Assembly: GCA_024734555.1 (NCBI GenBank)
Contig: JANPWX010000214.1
Location: 480,665 to 544,664 of the forward strand
Reading direction: 5' to 3'
DNA: 64,000 bases
Source: Trochalopteron elliotii
Lineage: Eukaryota > Chordata > Aves > Passeriformes > Leiothrichidae
The notes beneath the pieces are model-generated. The model had not been told where the DNA came from and searched no databases. It saw only the letters and a list, made by a program, of their open reading frames with translations. This document shows positions 29,430 to 42,607 of the stretch, piece by piece; position 1 is the first letter of the stretch; each line of letters opens with the position of its first letter. A program made the translations under genes and the position numbers.

Positions 29430-31000
29430 ATAATCATAAAATTACAGAAGCAGAGGAGTAAAACGGATCTCAAGAAATCACTCAGTCCACCATATTTGCA
29501 CTGTGTAGAGACATGTTACTTTCAGATATGACAGATACATGTCTAACTTGCTCCTAAAAATCTCCCATTGAGGAAGATTTCAGTCTTTCTAAGTAGCTTG
29601 TTTCTGTGTTTCTCTAGCCTGATAGAGCACTTTCCCTGCTATCCAACCTGAATCCTTTTTGCTTCCAACAAAACTGTATTACTTTTGCCCTTCCTTTCAG
29701 CAGTATCTGATAATAAATTGTCATTATTTTCTATTTCCATCTCTGTCAGACTACTGTCATGATGCACCATTTTTTTTCTTCTTTTTAGCTGTACAACATT
29801 AATTGTAACCTTTTGAAATACTCTTCTTTTTCTCAACCTGGACTGCCTTCAATTTGCCACTGATGTTTGTCTCACATTTTGCCCCAAGTTGCATACAGAA
29901 CTTCCTTGGAAGTCTTTTCTTAGTTGAGAAAAGTTGAACAGAACACAATCATTTCCACCTTACAGAGAATGCCTTTCTGCAGAACCACAGCCTGGTCAGG
30001 TATGTCCCATTTTTTCTTCTTATGGATAGCAGTACTTTGCAGGAATCTCTCTTCTGTGATTCAAAAAATTTTCTCTGCTATTCACAACTGTGAATCTGAT
30101 GCTATTCCCCAGTATGTCTTGTAATTCAACTAGGTATCTACTTCCAACTTTTTATGTGGACTTTTTTTCATCACTCAAGTTATTACTGAACAGAAACAGA
30201 CCAAAAGCAGATGCCCACTTGACATTCTTCCAGCCTAAAAGTGAACTAAGTCCAATTTTGTGAAAAAGAGGTAATTTGTTTTATTGTTTTTGTGAAATTT
30301 CTGTATTTTCACATTTTCCTTACAAGCATGTTACATGGGACCATGTAAAATCCTTACAAAAGACACATTATCCTGTTCAAAGATGACATGGTATCAATAT
30401 AACTTGCTCTGGTTCAGTCTAAGTTGACCACTTATAATGTTACTGTGTTCTGCATGTTCTACAGTGGTCTCTATTAATTTGTTCTGGAATCATTGTGGGA
30501 ATTAATTTTAAGAATATTGCTCTGTATTTCCCTAGGACATTATTTTTCCTCACTTTGTAAAGACATATACTAAATATTTCTGTATCTCATTTCTCTAGTA
30601 ACCTTGTTTTTACCACTCACCACATTAAACCCTCTGAACTTGTCTTTAACTTTAGCTGAGCATTTTTGTTTCTCCCATTTGAAGGAATTCTGAAATTGCA
30701 TTCTTACTAGTCTCTTACCGTTGCTTCTATTTTTCTCTGCACCAGCTAATTTGTTATTGTGTTTTTAATGTGTTTAAAGAACTGCCAGCTACCCTGGTAC
30801 TTTCCTGTATTTTTACATTATTTTTCCTAAGTACTGGTACCCACCAGTTCCTGAAGCCAGCTAAAGCATACTCTCCCTAAGCCCATTATCTTTACCCTGC
30901 TGCCATCTTTACCATCCTTTCTTTTCTTAGGTGAGTGAAAGCAACTATCTGGGGGCCTTTTTCACTCAAATTTCCTTCCATTGCTTTTCAAAGGAGATCT
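29430..31000 (-). mobile_element. Old, strongly diverged CR1/L3-like LINE relic
   Basis: In plus orientation 29430-29660 resembles a reversed CR1 3' end (ATAATCATAAAATTACAG, ATCACTCAGTCCACCAT, ATCTCCCATTGAGGAAGATT). Further right, 30200-30620 resembles the reversed internal part of vertebrate CR1/L3: GCAGATGCCCACTTGACATT, ATGTAAAATCCTTACAAAAG, ATTAATTTGTTCTGGAATCA and TTTTCCTCACTTTGTAAAGA. The order fits one element with its 3' end on the left. There are many substitutions and no open frame. Boundaries are approximate, and the recognition rests on memory of the consensus. Confidence 0.6.
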
Positions 31001-34000
31001 TCTCTATTAGAACAGAACAGAACCTAATACAGCCATTTCCAGAGTCACTTTCTTTGCCTTCTCTCTCCAAACAAGAACTCCATAGGCTGTCCATCTCATA
31101 GTTCAATTGTGACCAGGTAACTCTTATTCTCTGCCTACAGTGTGACACATTTTCATAATTATTACTGCCAAAGAGCACATTCCACTGACAGCAATTAACA
31201 CCTACCACCCATACTTGAAGGTTCTTGTGAAAACGTACACGGAGCTAAATCAGTTTCTTCAATGGGCCAAGTGGTTCAGTACACAGCTCCTGTCTGTGCA
31301 GCACAGTTTTAATTTCATCTCAAATGAAATGTGAAGAAAGATGTGCACTGTAGCTCCTATTTTTCCTAAAAACTGGACAAGACAACCCATAACCAAAAGA
31401 AACCACAGCAGTGGTTTCTCTATGCTTCTAGATAAAGTTGATTGCTTTCAATTTAGCGTGAACAAAATGTATCACTGAAACAGGCATCTTTCCTGAATTA
31501 TTTTGCTTCAGTAATCAAAAACCATGGGATATTTATGATTTTTCTATCTTATATCATCTAGCACCTCTAGGGCTGCATTAGTCACAGCCTCACGGGTGTT
31601 TGTTGCTTCTGACTTCTTTCCTTTCAGTTTGGTTTTTAACTTCTCATTTTCTTTGCCATTCACATGCACTGACAAGACAGCCAGCCAGAGGAAAAGCTGT
31701 TCTTTGCCTGTTTCATCTTATGCAATACTGGCCTTCACAAACTCTTATATTTTCCAGTCAGATAATAGATATCCTCACATCATGGCCAAAATGGAAAAGC
31801 CACAACTATGCAATTATTGCTTAAATTTCTTCTTTCAAACTCAGCATAATCAAATGAAGCCAAGCAGACTTTACATAGACAAGAAAAAAAAAAACACCTA
31901 ATCCCCAAAAGAAGGATTTTTCTGTTCTAAAACATTTTTAATATTGTGGAAAAAAAAGCAAGAAGGTGACAGTGCTGTTACAAAGGTTTAATGGACAGAG
32001 CCCCACTCAATTCCCCTTCTAGCTCATCCCAATGCAAACCTTACATTGCACCATCCCATATTTCACAATCTTTATGTTATAATACATTTACGTCCCCATC
32101 AAGTTGCTAATGAACAGATCAATGTATCACCTGTCCACATCTTCTCAAAAGATTATACAGCTGAAGTGGTACAAAGTTATTATTTGAAATAATTCTCTGT
32201 AAAGCAAATGGGACTGAAATATATTTAAAACAGAAATTCTAAAGGCACTTCAACTATAGCTTCATGGCCTGACAACACCATAGCACAGGTGTAATTTTTT
32301 AATAATCAAACGAATGGAAGGGTCATTTTGCAAAATAAGAGCTAACCTAACTACAAAACTGAGAGGCATTGGTCAGTAAACAGACAGGACTTTCTGAGCA
32401 AATACAAGAGGCAGCTTACCAAGAAAGAAGATTTTGAAAAAGCAAACTTAGTGCAATTCGTCATTTTATCATATACAAGAGCAGTGGTAAAAATAACATT
32501 CAGAGGGCAAAACCATTCCCTTGGTTAGGGAGAAAAATAGGGACTAACTTTGGGATCCATAATTACGGAAGTATTTCTATTGACTGCTGCAAACCTTAGC
32601 TGAGGCTCTAGAAAACACACAGAACCCCCTAAGGAAATAGGGGAGCCTGTGGTAACAGCAGGCATTTCACAGCTTTTATTTCCTGCTCAGAACTGTATTA
32701 CTTTTGTTCACTCTTCACCAGTTAGGAAACATTTCAAAGCACCTTCCTTTTCTGTAGCATCATTTCTATATTATTCAGTCTTCAGAGAGTAGTTCCAAGT
32801 ACTGCCATGTTCACACTACTCATAATCCATTTTATGTGCATGTTTCTACACGAAGACAGTAATTTAGTCTAATTCATTGTAATTTAAATTACTGCAATAG
32901 AAATCTTCCCTATTGAGTTTGAAATCATGGCTGGGGAAGCACAGAACCAAACAATGGGGCTTGTCTAAAGGCCGCTTTTACAAAAGGAGCGAAGCTGAAA
33001 CCCACTCATCCCTAAGGCAATTCGTCTCCTCATGCGAGTGTGTGGGGACACAAAAGGAGCTACAGGACTCTCTAACTGTCTCAGGACCCTACTCAGCAAG
33101 AACGTTCTGAAGGACTTTCTTAAAGATAATTTTATAAGAACAAAATGATGCTAAACTCAAAAGCCATATTTTTCTTCTTCTTTTCTTATTTTAATGAACT
33201 ACTGGAATGATTAACTGGGAGAGACTAGATTGGACAGAATTGAAATTAAAGTGTTTTGTAAACCAATCTCTCCCTGCTCACTGTGTGCATGTAAGGCAGC
33301 TCCCTGCTTCCACGGTTTGATTACAGCAAAGTCAGCAGCTTCCTGAACTGCAACAAACTCTGGCATTACTTCTGAAGCCCAGGAAACCTTTCATCACCAC
33401 TGACACCTGTCTTGTTTCTGTACCTCCCAGCTCCTTGTTCCTTGCTATAATACTTTTCTCCTTTAGTCAGAAGCTTTCAGCCACCTCTGCCTGACAAAGA
33501 ATGAGGAGGAGACCCCTCTCCCTATCACTGGAGTGCCTTCAGTCACTCCCTTTATAAAGAGACCCAGCATGTAAACTGAACGCAAAAGCAGCAAAATTGT
33601 CTATCACACTTGAATTTAGCCCTCAGGCGTCAGAGAGCAAACCCTCCAGCAAAGAGCAAACAAGTCTTAGTCCAAGCATTCTTTTGATGAATGATGCTAT
33701 TCCCCATCACAGCTAATGGAGGTCTGGTTATCTCAGATCTTATCAAAAACTACACAAATGTGGGGTTTGGTGTTTTATTTTGTTTTTACATTACCTTACA
33801 TCTTTGGTAAAATTGTGATAAAAAATAAAATGCACAGAAAGCAAAGTGGTGTTAAACGTTAGAATATGAGAGGCATATTATTCATATGCTACTGAATTAA
33901 ATAGTGGTATGGTAAAACTATTTTCTGGGCTTCTACTTTACTGCATAGTGGCAAAAATTGTTAGAGGTTACTGAGAACCAGGTTTTTGCATGTAAGTATT

Positions 34001-35010
34001 CTCCAGCAAGGTAGGCCATAACCAGTTGTTTAAAAGATGCAAACTGTGCAAACCACAATGTAATCTGAAATGTTCATTATGCAGAGAAATTATGAGTATT
34101 TAGTAAAAGTTTGAAGCATCAAATGATAGTTGTAGCCACACATCTTTGGTCTTGAGAAAATAGGATATGATTCAAGAATGAAAAATTGCTATAATTGGGA
34201 AGCAAAAAGGGACGCATTAGAAATGGAGAAATCAAGCCCAATTCAGGCATGCAATGGATCAAAACATTCACTGTTGGTCTGAATGGAGCAATTATAACCA
34301 AAGACATTTCTAAAAAATGACCTGTGTTAAGAAATATGAAAAAGCAATTTTCAATTGTTTAATTTTTTTGCTATATATGCCATTTGAAAATAGCTAATAA
34401 TATTTAGGCAAATGACAGCTCTCTGCCCCTCACTCAGCCTTTTAGGAAACCTAAATGGACTTGTTATTTTCCACTATACTAATTTCCTGAAACATTACCG
34501 TTTTACAGCAAATATCACATACCAGAAAAAGCTGTATATCTGCTTTCTTATTATAACTCTTATTATACATTCCATTAAACAGCACAACTTCCATTCAAAG
34601 CTTTTTTTGAACTTCATAAAGTTGCCTTTATTCCTGTAGATGGAAACACATCTGCATATAGTAACTTCTGTATCTAACAAAAGCATACTGTAAACACGAC
34701 AAAGGAAAATCCTAAATAAATTATTAAACTGTCCATACCACAGGGTTCTCTATTTCATGCAAAAGAGAAGTAACTGATACAGTGATGTCTCTAGTTTATC
34801 TCAGGTAGGCTCATCTTTTTAAAAGCCAAAGTGAGACTGTTGGGTCTTGCTTCAAGGCACTCCCACAAATTCCTGTGGGGCTCACTCCAGCCAGTGCTCA
34901 TTATTCAGAGAGCAAAAAGAATCATGTGACTGAATTTGGATTTTCCCACTCTTGCTTAAACTGTTACAGCAATAAAAGCAACTCTAGTTTCCATACTTCT
35001 ACCCATTCCT

Positions 35011-35140
35011 TATAGAATCATAGGATATTCTGAGTTGGAAGGGACCTACTAGGATCACTGAGACCAACTTCTGGACCTGCACAGGACAACCCCAAGGCTC
35101 ACACTATGTGTCTGAGAGTGTTGCCAAAATGCTTCTTGAT
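35011..35140 (-). mobile_element. CR1 LINE 3' tail fragment (CR1-X/Y-like)
   Basis: Reads TATAGAATCATAGGATATTC, TGAGTTGGAAGGGACC, GCACAGGACAACCCCAAGG and CTGAGAGTGTTGCCAAAATG, the reverse complement of a CR1 tail. The subfamily is a guess from the TGAGTTGGAAGGGACC block. Confidence 0.88.
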
Positions 35141-38100
35141 TCATCACAATCGTATGATTTTTTAAAGACAAAATCTTCAGTCAAATGGAACTCAACAACT
35201 GAAGTCCCAACAGCTTCAATGACATGAATTTGTTTGCTGAATTTTTGCATAATCAGCAACATCCCAGGCTCTGTGCTTTCCTTGCAGGCTGCAGAACCTG
35301 AGGCTGCAGATATTTTTAGGCAAATATCTTTGCACATCTAGAACAAGAATTAGTTGCTTTACAGCACTGACAGCCACTCCTCTCTTCCTCTTCCATGCAC
35401 AGAAAGGTGCCATGAAGAGTGACACCACCATTAGCTGAGAAAGGAAAAAGGTCAAGCTAATGGAGAGAAAGTGCTTTGCTGCCAGTCATCAGGACTCTTA
35501 CACAGCGCTGGAAATCTCAGCAAGAGAGAAGGGCAGAACTACTCATTCTGCTCTGAGCTTTGCTTTTTTGTGCCCAGCCTGCCTGGGCGTAAACAGCCCC
35601 CTGAAGAGGCAGCCTGTGCCTGGAAAAGGAGCAGGGGATGGATATGGTTCTGACAGGGAGAGTGTGCTGTCACCCCCACATGGCCAACACAAGAAGACCC
35701 TTCACAAGCCACTACTCCATACATGTTACAGGACTCTTTGCCCTTTTAGACTGGGATTTGGAAATGAGGTGAAAGCATCACAGGCTTGGTCAAGGAAGAT
35801 TATCTAGACAAACAGATTTTAAAAAAGTATTGATCTATTTACCTAGCACACAGAAGTTATTAGTCTCCCTATATAGCTTAGAAAATTAAAATTAATGTGT
35901 CAAAATTAAATGAGAAAATATATTGTCAACTACTGCAAAAATTTAGATGATTGTAAAAGTTGAAGAATTTGTCATGGTTGGTTTGGGTTTGTTTTGGTTC
36001 ATTGAGTTTTTTTGGGGAGGGTGGGGAGCAGGGTGGTATTTGGCTTTTTACAGTATCTTGTCTTTCTTTATATTTTACATGACCCAGACTTCCAGCTCTC
36101 AAATAGCTGAAGCCTCATTCAAGTTAAGGTACACAACAGCAGTGAAATATTTCAGCCTCCTTTTTTTTTCAAATAAAAATACCAATAACTGGATCTTTGG
36201 ACAGTTGTTGCTCCTCTTCTGTAGAAACCACACTGCAGCCTAAAATTTCACTACTAACATCTCAGCTCCAAAGTAGAAAAAAACCAAAATCCATCTTCTC
36301 AGCAACTGGACTTGCTGAGACTGTTATTTCTTTATGTGGACATACTCCATAGATAGGACATTATATAACAAAGAAGAGGATTGTTGTTGCTGTTTAAATA
36401 AGAAGGATGCACTTCTGTGAGTTTCCCCATCTATTAGAATTACAAGCAATGTTTAAAAGGCAATATGAACAGAAACTCTTCCACATATAGCAGGTCAGTG
36501 GAGGATCCAAGACTATTAACCACACAAAATTTGGGTATTAATTATACTCATTTTTCTCTGACACTCATGTAAATTAGGCTGTCATTGTTCATTTATGAAT
36601 CTGTGAGGAAAGTTTATAAATATTCCATGAATTCTAAGGCTCTCTTTGTGACCACAGTTAAATTTGCAAACACCTGAAAGCATCTGATTTGCTAAATTTC
36701 TCTCTCCAAGCAGTAGATGCAGCAGTGCAACAGAGAGAGCACCGCAGACTCACTCCAGGCCAGATGCAGCAGTGCACATGCATTGTAAGGATTCTTAATT
36801 TTACGTTGCAACACCTTCTTCTCTTGGCTTTAGTGAGTACTTATCTCTAACCAACCATCTCCAGCCATGCCATTATTCCTTTGAACCCTCACACTGGCTG
36901 CCCTTTCTCAATCACATCAAACATGAGTTGGATGCTTTTACTGTCAAAGCTCACAGGAGTTCTAACAGCATTTCTTATGCAACGAGAGATTTACTTCTGT
37001 CCTGGATCAGCTCACAGTGCTGGCATACATTACTGGGTATCTGTAGGCATAACATGTTTTCTGTTCTGCTTTGAAGGAGCAGCTAAAACAAACCAGAAAA
37101 TCATAGTACCATCATCCTTCAAATCCTCCTTAATAACTCTTCTTGTACTACAGTGCTGACAAATGCTTACTGCTGATTGGGTTCACAACTGACTTCTGTT
37201 ATCCATTCAGTTCTCCATTTCCAAAGCCATTTGTTCTAATGGCTTAAACCTTCGAAGAAAGCTCTCTGCTATGACGAGTCACTTTTCTGACAGGAAAGGA
37301 GTGAATAATTGAGACTCTACACATTGTGTTGGGTTCTCCGTCTCTAGGGAAGCTCAAGAATGGTAGTTCTTCTAAAGGATCTCCATAAAACCAGAAAGGA
37401 GCTCAATCAGGGATCTCAGCTTGTTACATTCTCATTTAATTTAAACACCTCACCAAAGGCAACTGCCCTTGTGACTGGTAACTGGGCAGGAACTGCAGTG
37501 GTGGGGTACTCTGTGCCCAAAACACAGCAACAGTCTGTTGACTGGTGCTCTCCCAGCTCTCGCCCTGTTACAAGTATTTTGGCAAGCCACTGGAAGTAAA
37601 CTAGTAGTAATGGACTGACATAACCCTGGTATAGCAGGCTGGCAGTTTGATATACTGGCATTTTATTCCTTTTTTCCATATGGTGCTACCTTTACAGTTG
37701 TTACAATATCTGTACTCTGATTAACCATGGAGTTTCACTTTGTCTATGTTTGCAGAAAGAGTGGCAGGTGAACTGATGCACTAGTTTTTTTGTATTCTGG
37801 TTTAATTCAAACTCCTGAGAGCTCTTACTTACTGGGTTTAAGATTTTTTTCTTGTTTCTGAAAAAAAACCCCATCACAAATGAAAGCATCCCAAGGACTT
37901 AAAAAGAGAATTTAGACGTGTACATTCCACATTTTCCTCTTAATGTTAAATGATCAAAGGTAAGTAAAAAATCTGAATCACTTCAGGCAAATTTTGAATC
38001 AGCAAACAAAGCTGCCAACTGGATCCCAATAATCCATCATGACAGTATTTCTGCATTTCTTTTGAGTTATCAGTGTCTGGTTAGCAGGTTCAATTAACAT

Positions 38101-38510
38101 CACAAAAACATTTAGAAGATGAAACTCAGAGTATGCTTTGCCTGCAAAAATCAAGAATTACACAAATTATTGATTTATTTAGTGATATTTTCCATGTCAA
38201 ACGTTTGAGGGAAAGGGAAAGGCTAAAATGACACCTCTTCAGAGAAGGAGATTCCAAGCATAAGGTACTCTACACTCCCACATGATTTTTCTGGTGAAGA
38301 TTACACTAGGTCAAGAAAAGGTTCTACATGAGAACAAAGATGAATCAGGTTGACTCAATCTGGACTGTACATAACCAGCATCTGTACAATTTCATCAACT
38401 ACTGTGCAGGTACTTTTTAACAACAGAGCTAGAAAATAACATATTCCTCCTTCTCAAATGAGCAGGAGCCTAAATTTCTTCACACTGAAATGGAATTAAA
38501 TTTAGAAATC

Positions 38511-39241
38511 TCGGGGCTTGGGTTTTCTCTCTCACCCGAGATTCAGGTGGTGGTTCAGATGGTTCGAGTAGGTCTTTCTTGCCTTCTGCCCTCTGAAGGC
38601 TTTTAGTTCAGCGTGAGAATGAAGAGGAGTCTCAAGATCTTGTTGTTTCTTGGTTTCTCGCGTGTTTATTATTTCTTATCTTACATTTCTCTCTGTGCCC
38701 GGCCGAGATGTTCACAGCAGCTCGGACACAGGCAACTCCTCCCGTGATGGGAGGTCACTGCCTCTTATACGGATAGTTACGTACTTATTATTTACAATTT
38801 CGTGCCAATGCCTATCACCTATACTACAAAGGTCATTTCTACTCTGATCCAATCTCCTTACACTACTTTGCGCCACTGTCACATCAGAAGATGGAGGCCA
38901 AGGGAGAACAAGAAGAACCCAGGGCACTGCCCTAAAATCTCCATCTTGTCCCCTATTCACCTCCATTCTAAGAATCCCAAAACTACCAAATTTTCCACCC
39001 TGTGCTTAACTACACTACTGTTTTCACACCTTTGTGATTTGTAATTTTTCTCTCAATGTTAGAAGCTTTTTCCATGGACTAAAGTGAAAGACTGTCTTTC
39101 TGGGCTCTGTGCCAGGCAACCCCCTGGACAGACCCCCCTGTCCAGGATTCAAACTCTTTTGCTCAGGTCCCAGGCCTCTCTACCAAGGTCTGTGACCATC
39201 CAGGGCAACCAAAGGAATGCCCTGGACTCCGAGAAGAAACA
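38511..39241 (-). mobile_element. Endogenous retrovirus LTR, solo, same sense as MYO3A
   Basis: A block of distinct composition with the parts of an LTR in the right order on the minus strand: a long U3-like part, a TATA box GTATAAG at 38770-38764, then an AATAAA signal at 38670-38665 about 100 nt downstream, then a U5-like part ending near 38511. A candidate TG start is TGTTTCTTCTCGG at 39241. No target-site duplication could be confirmed, so both ends are approximate. No retroviral gene flanks it, which fits a solo LTR left by recombination. The family is not assigned; it resembles LTRs of songbird ERVs. Confidence 0.72.
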
Positions 39242-39790
39242 CTTTTGCAATGTTGAAAACATTATATTCTACTATGTGGAATATTATACAAATAGAAATC
39301 AGCATATAATAGTGATGCAAAAAATTCAACTTGTATGCCATAAGGAGAGACTGCAGAGCATGCCTGTATCATCATCAGTATAGCGTGTCCATAAATGAAT
39401 ACCAAATGGAATAGTCTGGGACATCTGTAATACAGCAATCATGGCTGCTGGAAAGCATGAAGGAAATGGACTGCAAAAACTGGACAACTGACTCTTCCTG
39501 AACAGCATCATCTAGTGCCACCACAGCACACAGAAAGTTGAGCTACATGGACCATTGGCCTAACCCTGCAGGACAAGGCAAGTGCTCTTGAAATGTTCAT
39601 ATACACACTTCAGGGAAAAAAAAAAAAAGCACCTAAAAAATTTTGTCAGTCTTCTTGACATTCAGCAGAGTGAAAGGGATGTATATCTGCAACAGTTCTT
39701 GGCAATTCCCTCTACCTCTCCAGAAATGAGAGGTTTCTACAATACGCTTTGATATTACAAAACTGCATTTTTGGCTGCAAAGTCCTTCCA

Positions 39791-39884
39791 AAATTTTTCC
39801 CCTTCTAAGATAAGTTTTACCCCCTTCTAAAATTTTTCCCCTTCTAAGATAAGTTTTAGTTTTATTAAATAAGGGGGGGGGGGG
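39791..39884. repeat. Tandem duplication, 39-bp offset, followed by a G12 run
   Basis: AAATTTTTCCCCTTCTAAGA plus TAAGTTTTA occurs at 39791-39819 and again at 39830-39858 with no mismatch. Twelve consecutive G follow at 39873-39884. Confidence 0.92.
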
Positions 39885-42472
39885 TTTACTGTGAAAATAA
39901 TGCAGGCTTCCTCTATTTCCTATAAAAATATATTAATGACCATAAAATACACTAGCGTACTTATGAGACTCGCAAAGCTAAATTCATCTCAAATAAGGTA
40001 GGCATAACTTTGCATCTTTTGAAAATGGACTGAGATGCTTCTTAAAGTTCTACCTGATCTCTGTAGGAAGTGAACTATAGAAATATGTTGCATTATGATT
40101 CTGGTTTACAGCAGCAAGTAAAAGTTGTGTAGTACCTACCATTCACCTTGCTGTGGCTTTTCAGCCTTCACTCTTTCTTGCCTCGGTTGTTCTTTGCACC
40201 AGGCAAGGCCTCTGCCATTTGTTCTCCCCACCTGTCCCAGACCTACATGCTCACCTGTAGGGGCCTGATGCAATTCCTCTTTGCTCCATCTTCCATCAGA
40301 CGATTTCCAACTATCTCAGATATTTTCCCTTCTGAACTAACATCCAGAGCCAAAAGAAATGGGCTACAGCACACTCTGCCTCAGCTGTGTCACCATGCTG
40401 CGATCTGCTGACATCAAACTGCTAAACTGATTCGTCCCAAGGATGGGATTTCTTTCCTACACAGACTCAATAGGACAGTTTCTCCTGCCTGTGTCTCTGG
40501 ACACACATGGCAAAGTTTAATGCACCTGGCAGGAATTCTCCCTCCTGCAACATTCTGTATCATGAACATGACTACAACAACATCCAAGGAGGAGCTTGGA
40601 TGTTCAGCTTATCTGAGTGCAGCCTATAGAGAGAAAGGCTTTTCTGAACTGAGAGTCAAGAGTACTGTCATTCTGTACAGGTGTTTTCTTGTTTCACTAT
40701 CGTTCCCATTGGTAATTTTCTTAAAAATACATTGCATGGGACACATCTTAAAAAGCTCAAGATTTTTTCCTCTAGGGAAAAAAACCCAAACCCAAACATC
40801 TAAATATATGGATTCAAACACTCCATATATTTATTGGTAACCTGCAGTGGTGATTCTAAATGCATTACTAAGTGCTGAGTTTTATCATCTATCACAACCC
40901 ATTCCTAATGGAATTTGAGAAACTTTATCTCCAAATCGTCCTGCCCATGGATCCCATCAAAGAACACAAAATGGAGATGATGAAAAGATATTCATTCTTA
41001 TAAACTGCACCTTAATAGCTGCTGTGAAAAGCAAACTGCAACAGCCCCGTAAAGCTGCACACAAGCTGATAAGAAGGTGCCACTTGAACAGAGAAATCTG
41101 TTTTATGACAGTTTTCTTTCACATACACTATTATTAACAGGAAAGCTTCACCAAAGTCAATACTGAAATTTATTTTCCTGCTTATGTATATCTACACATA
41201 CCAGCTGAAATCCATTGCATTCACAGATCTGCACATGCAGACAGAAAGCACCCAAGATTGTTCCACACATTCCATACTTGCACATGTACAGCTTGGCATA
41301 AAAAGAATAAATATAAAACACGCTCCACATGTAGGCTCATGTTTTTCACATAAAGAACATCATTCCATGTGAAATATAAAAGTTGAAATATAAACATTTG
41401 ACTGTTTCCTCCCAGTCTGTTTCAGCCTGGCTGTTTGGCATCCATCCTTTACAGGCCAGAAGTTTCACAGATGGGAGTTTCCAATACCCAGCAGACACAA
41501 CAGAAGCCGGATTTTCCAAGATGCTCACTTCACAAAGACCTGATACCTTTTGATGTCGAACCTAATAATTTGTTATGATTTGCAATGCAAACCATTCTTA
41601 AAAACATCTTCCAACGGAACATGGGAATAGATTTTTTTAGATCTTATGCATTACTGATAACTTGTTTCTAGAATTTGATACCATTGTATCATTGAGGTAT
41701 TCGGTAGGAGATTTGTATTTACTTAGCTGACAAGTCATAAAATACAACCAATTCTTCAATCTCAACCTTATCAAACCCTGATCAAATGACAGCAAAATCT
41801 TGATTGTTAGGAAAAGCACACTACTCCTGCCAGAGACATTCTTCATTTTCCTCTGGATACAAGAGGAAGTTTTTACAGAACAGGCTGTGAATCTATAGAA
41901 ACTGTAATGATCAAGCTTTTCCCTCACAAATCACTCAAAACTAAAGACAAACACACCTTGCTCTGAACTTAATTTGAGGAAATCCTACTGCTGTCAACAG
42001 CATTTGGGAAGTAGCAGCTTTTATTGACTTATTTATCTATTTGTGCATTTACCTCCTATAGAAAAAAAGGAATTCAGTTAAATAATTTCTATAATTTCAT
42101 TTGGAAAAATATCACCATACTGTGTTCTTTAACTGCTCTGTCATATGTTAGTGCTATTTAAAGAAATGCTACTACAAGAAGATTCCCATGGCAAGCCTTT
42201 CACCAGAGAAAGATTTTAGGTAGCAAATCCTATGAGTTTATTAGAATTTATATCCTAATTCTGAAGGCACAAGACTATTGTAATATCAAGATAAGAACAC
42301 TGAACAATTTAATCAGAACAGTAAAAAGACTAAATAACAGCATTTATCACTTCGCATGCAACCACTCTTAAAAAAAAACATTACACAAATTACTTGCATC
42401 TCATTCATTGAGTTTATACCCAACAATGGAATACCAACTGGAGTAAACCTCCTATTTTTCTCTATTATTTAC

Positions 42473-42607
42473 CTCAAGAACTAGCCAAAGTTGGTCTCCA
42501 TTTTTCACATCTTTCTTATAGTACATGCCATAGAATTTGACTACATTGGGATGATCAGAGAGAGCTTTCAAAATGTTGTACTCAGCTTCAATTTCTTCAT
42601 CAATATC
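42473..42607 (-). CDS. MYO3A: MYO3A coding exon 2 (kinase N-lobe, helix C)
   Basis: The exon is 135 nt, 45 codons, phase 0 at both ends (residues 57-101). The acceptor is GACACTAG and the donor is GAG|GTAAAT. The translation begins [20 protein letters not shown] and ends GDQLWLVLE. It holds helix C, whose conserved glutamate (probably E65 in AEYNIL) pairs with K50, followed by strands 4 and 5 up to the hinge (LVLE). The sequence is nearly identical to MYO3A of other vertebrates. Because its length is a multiple of three, skipping it would keep frame but remove helix C and so kill the kinase. A CR1 LINE lies about 230 bp upstream of the acceptor. Confidence 0.96.

Larger units (their letters stand above)
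24147..42472 (-). other. MYO3A: MYO3A intron 2 (18.3 kb)
   Basis: Largest intron in the window. It contains a CR1 remnant (28165-28415, plus), a long old CR1/L3-like relic (about 29430-31000, minus), a CR1 tail (35011-35140, minus), an LTR (about 38511-39241, minus, same sense as the gene) and a 39-bp tandem duplication with a G12 run (39791-39884). Open frames such as 24475-24762, 26458-26796, 35460-35807 and 36881-37159 carry no known motif and I do not call them genes. Confidence 0.88.

Noticed and set aside
39084..39383. 99-codon plus-strand frame across the LTR edge
   Set aside because: It straddles the LTR boundary in antisense and has no retroviral or host motif.
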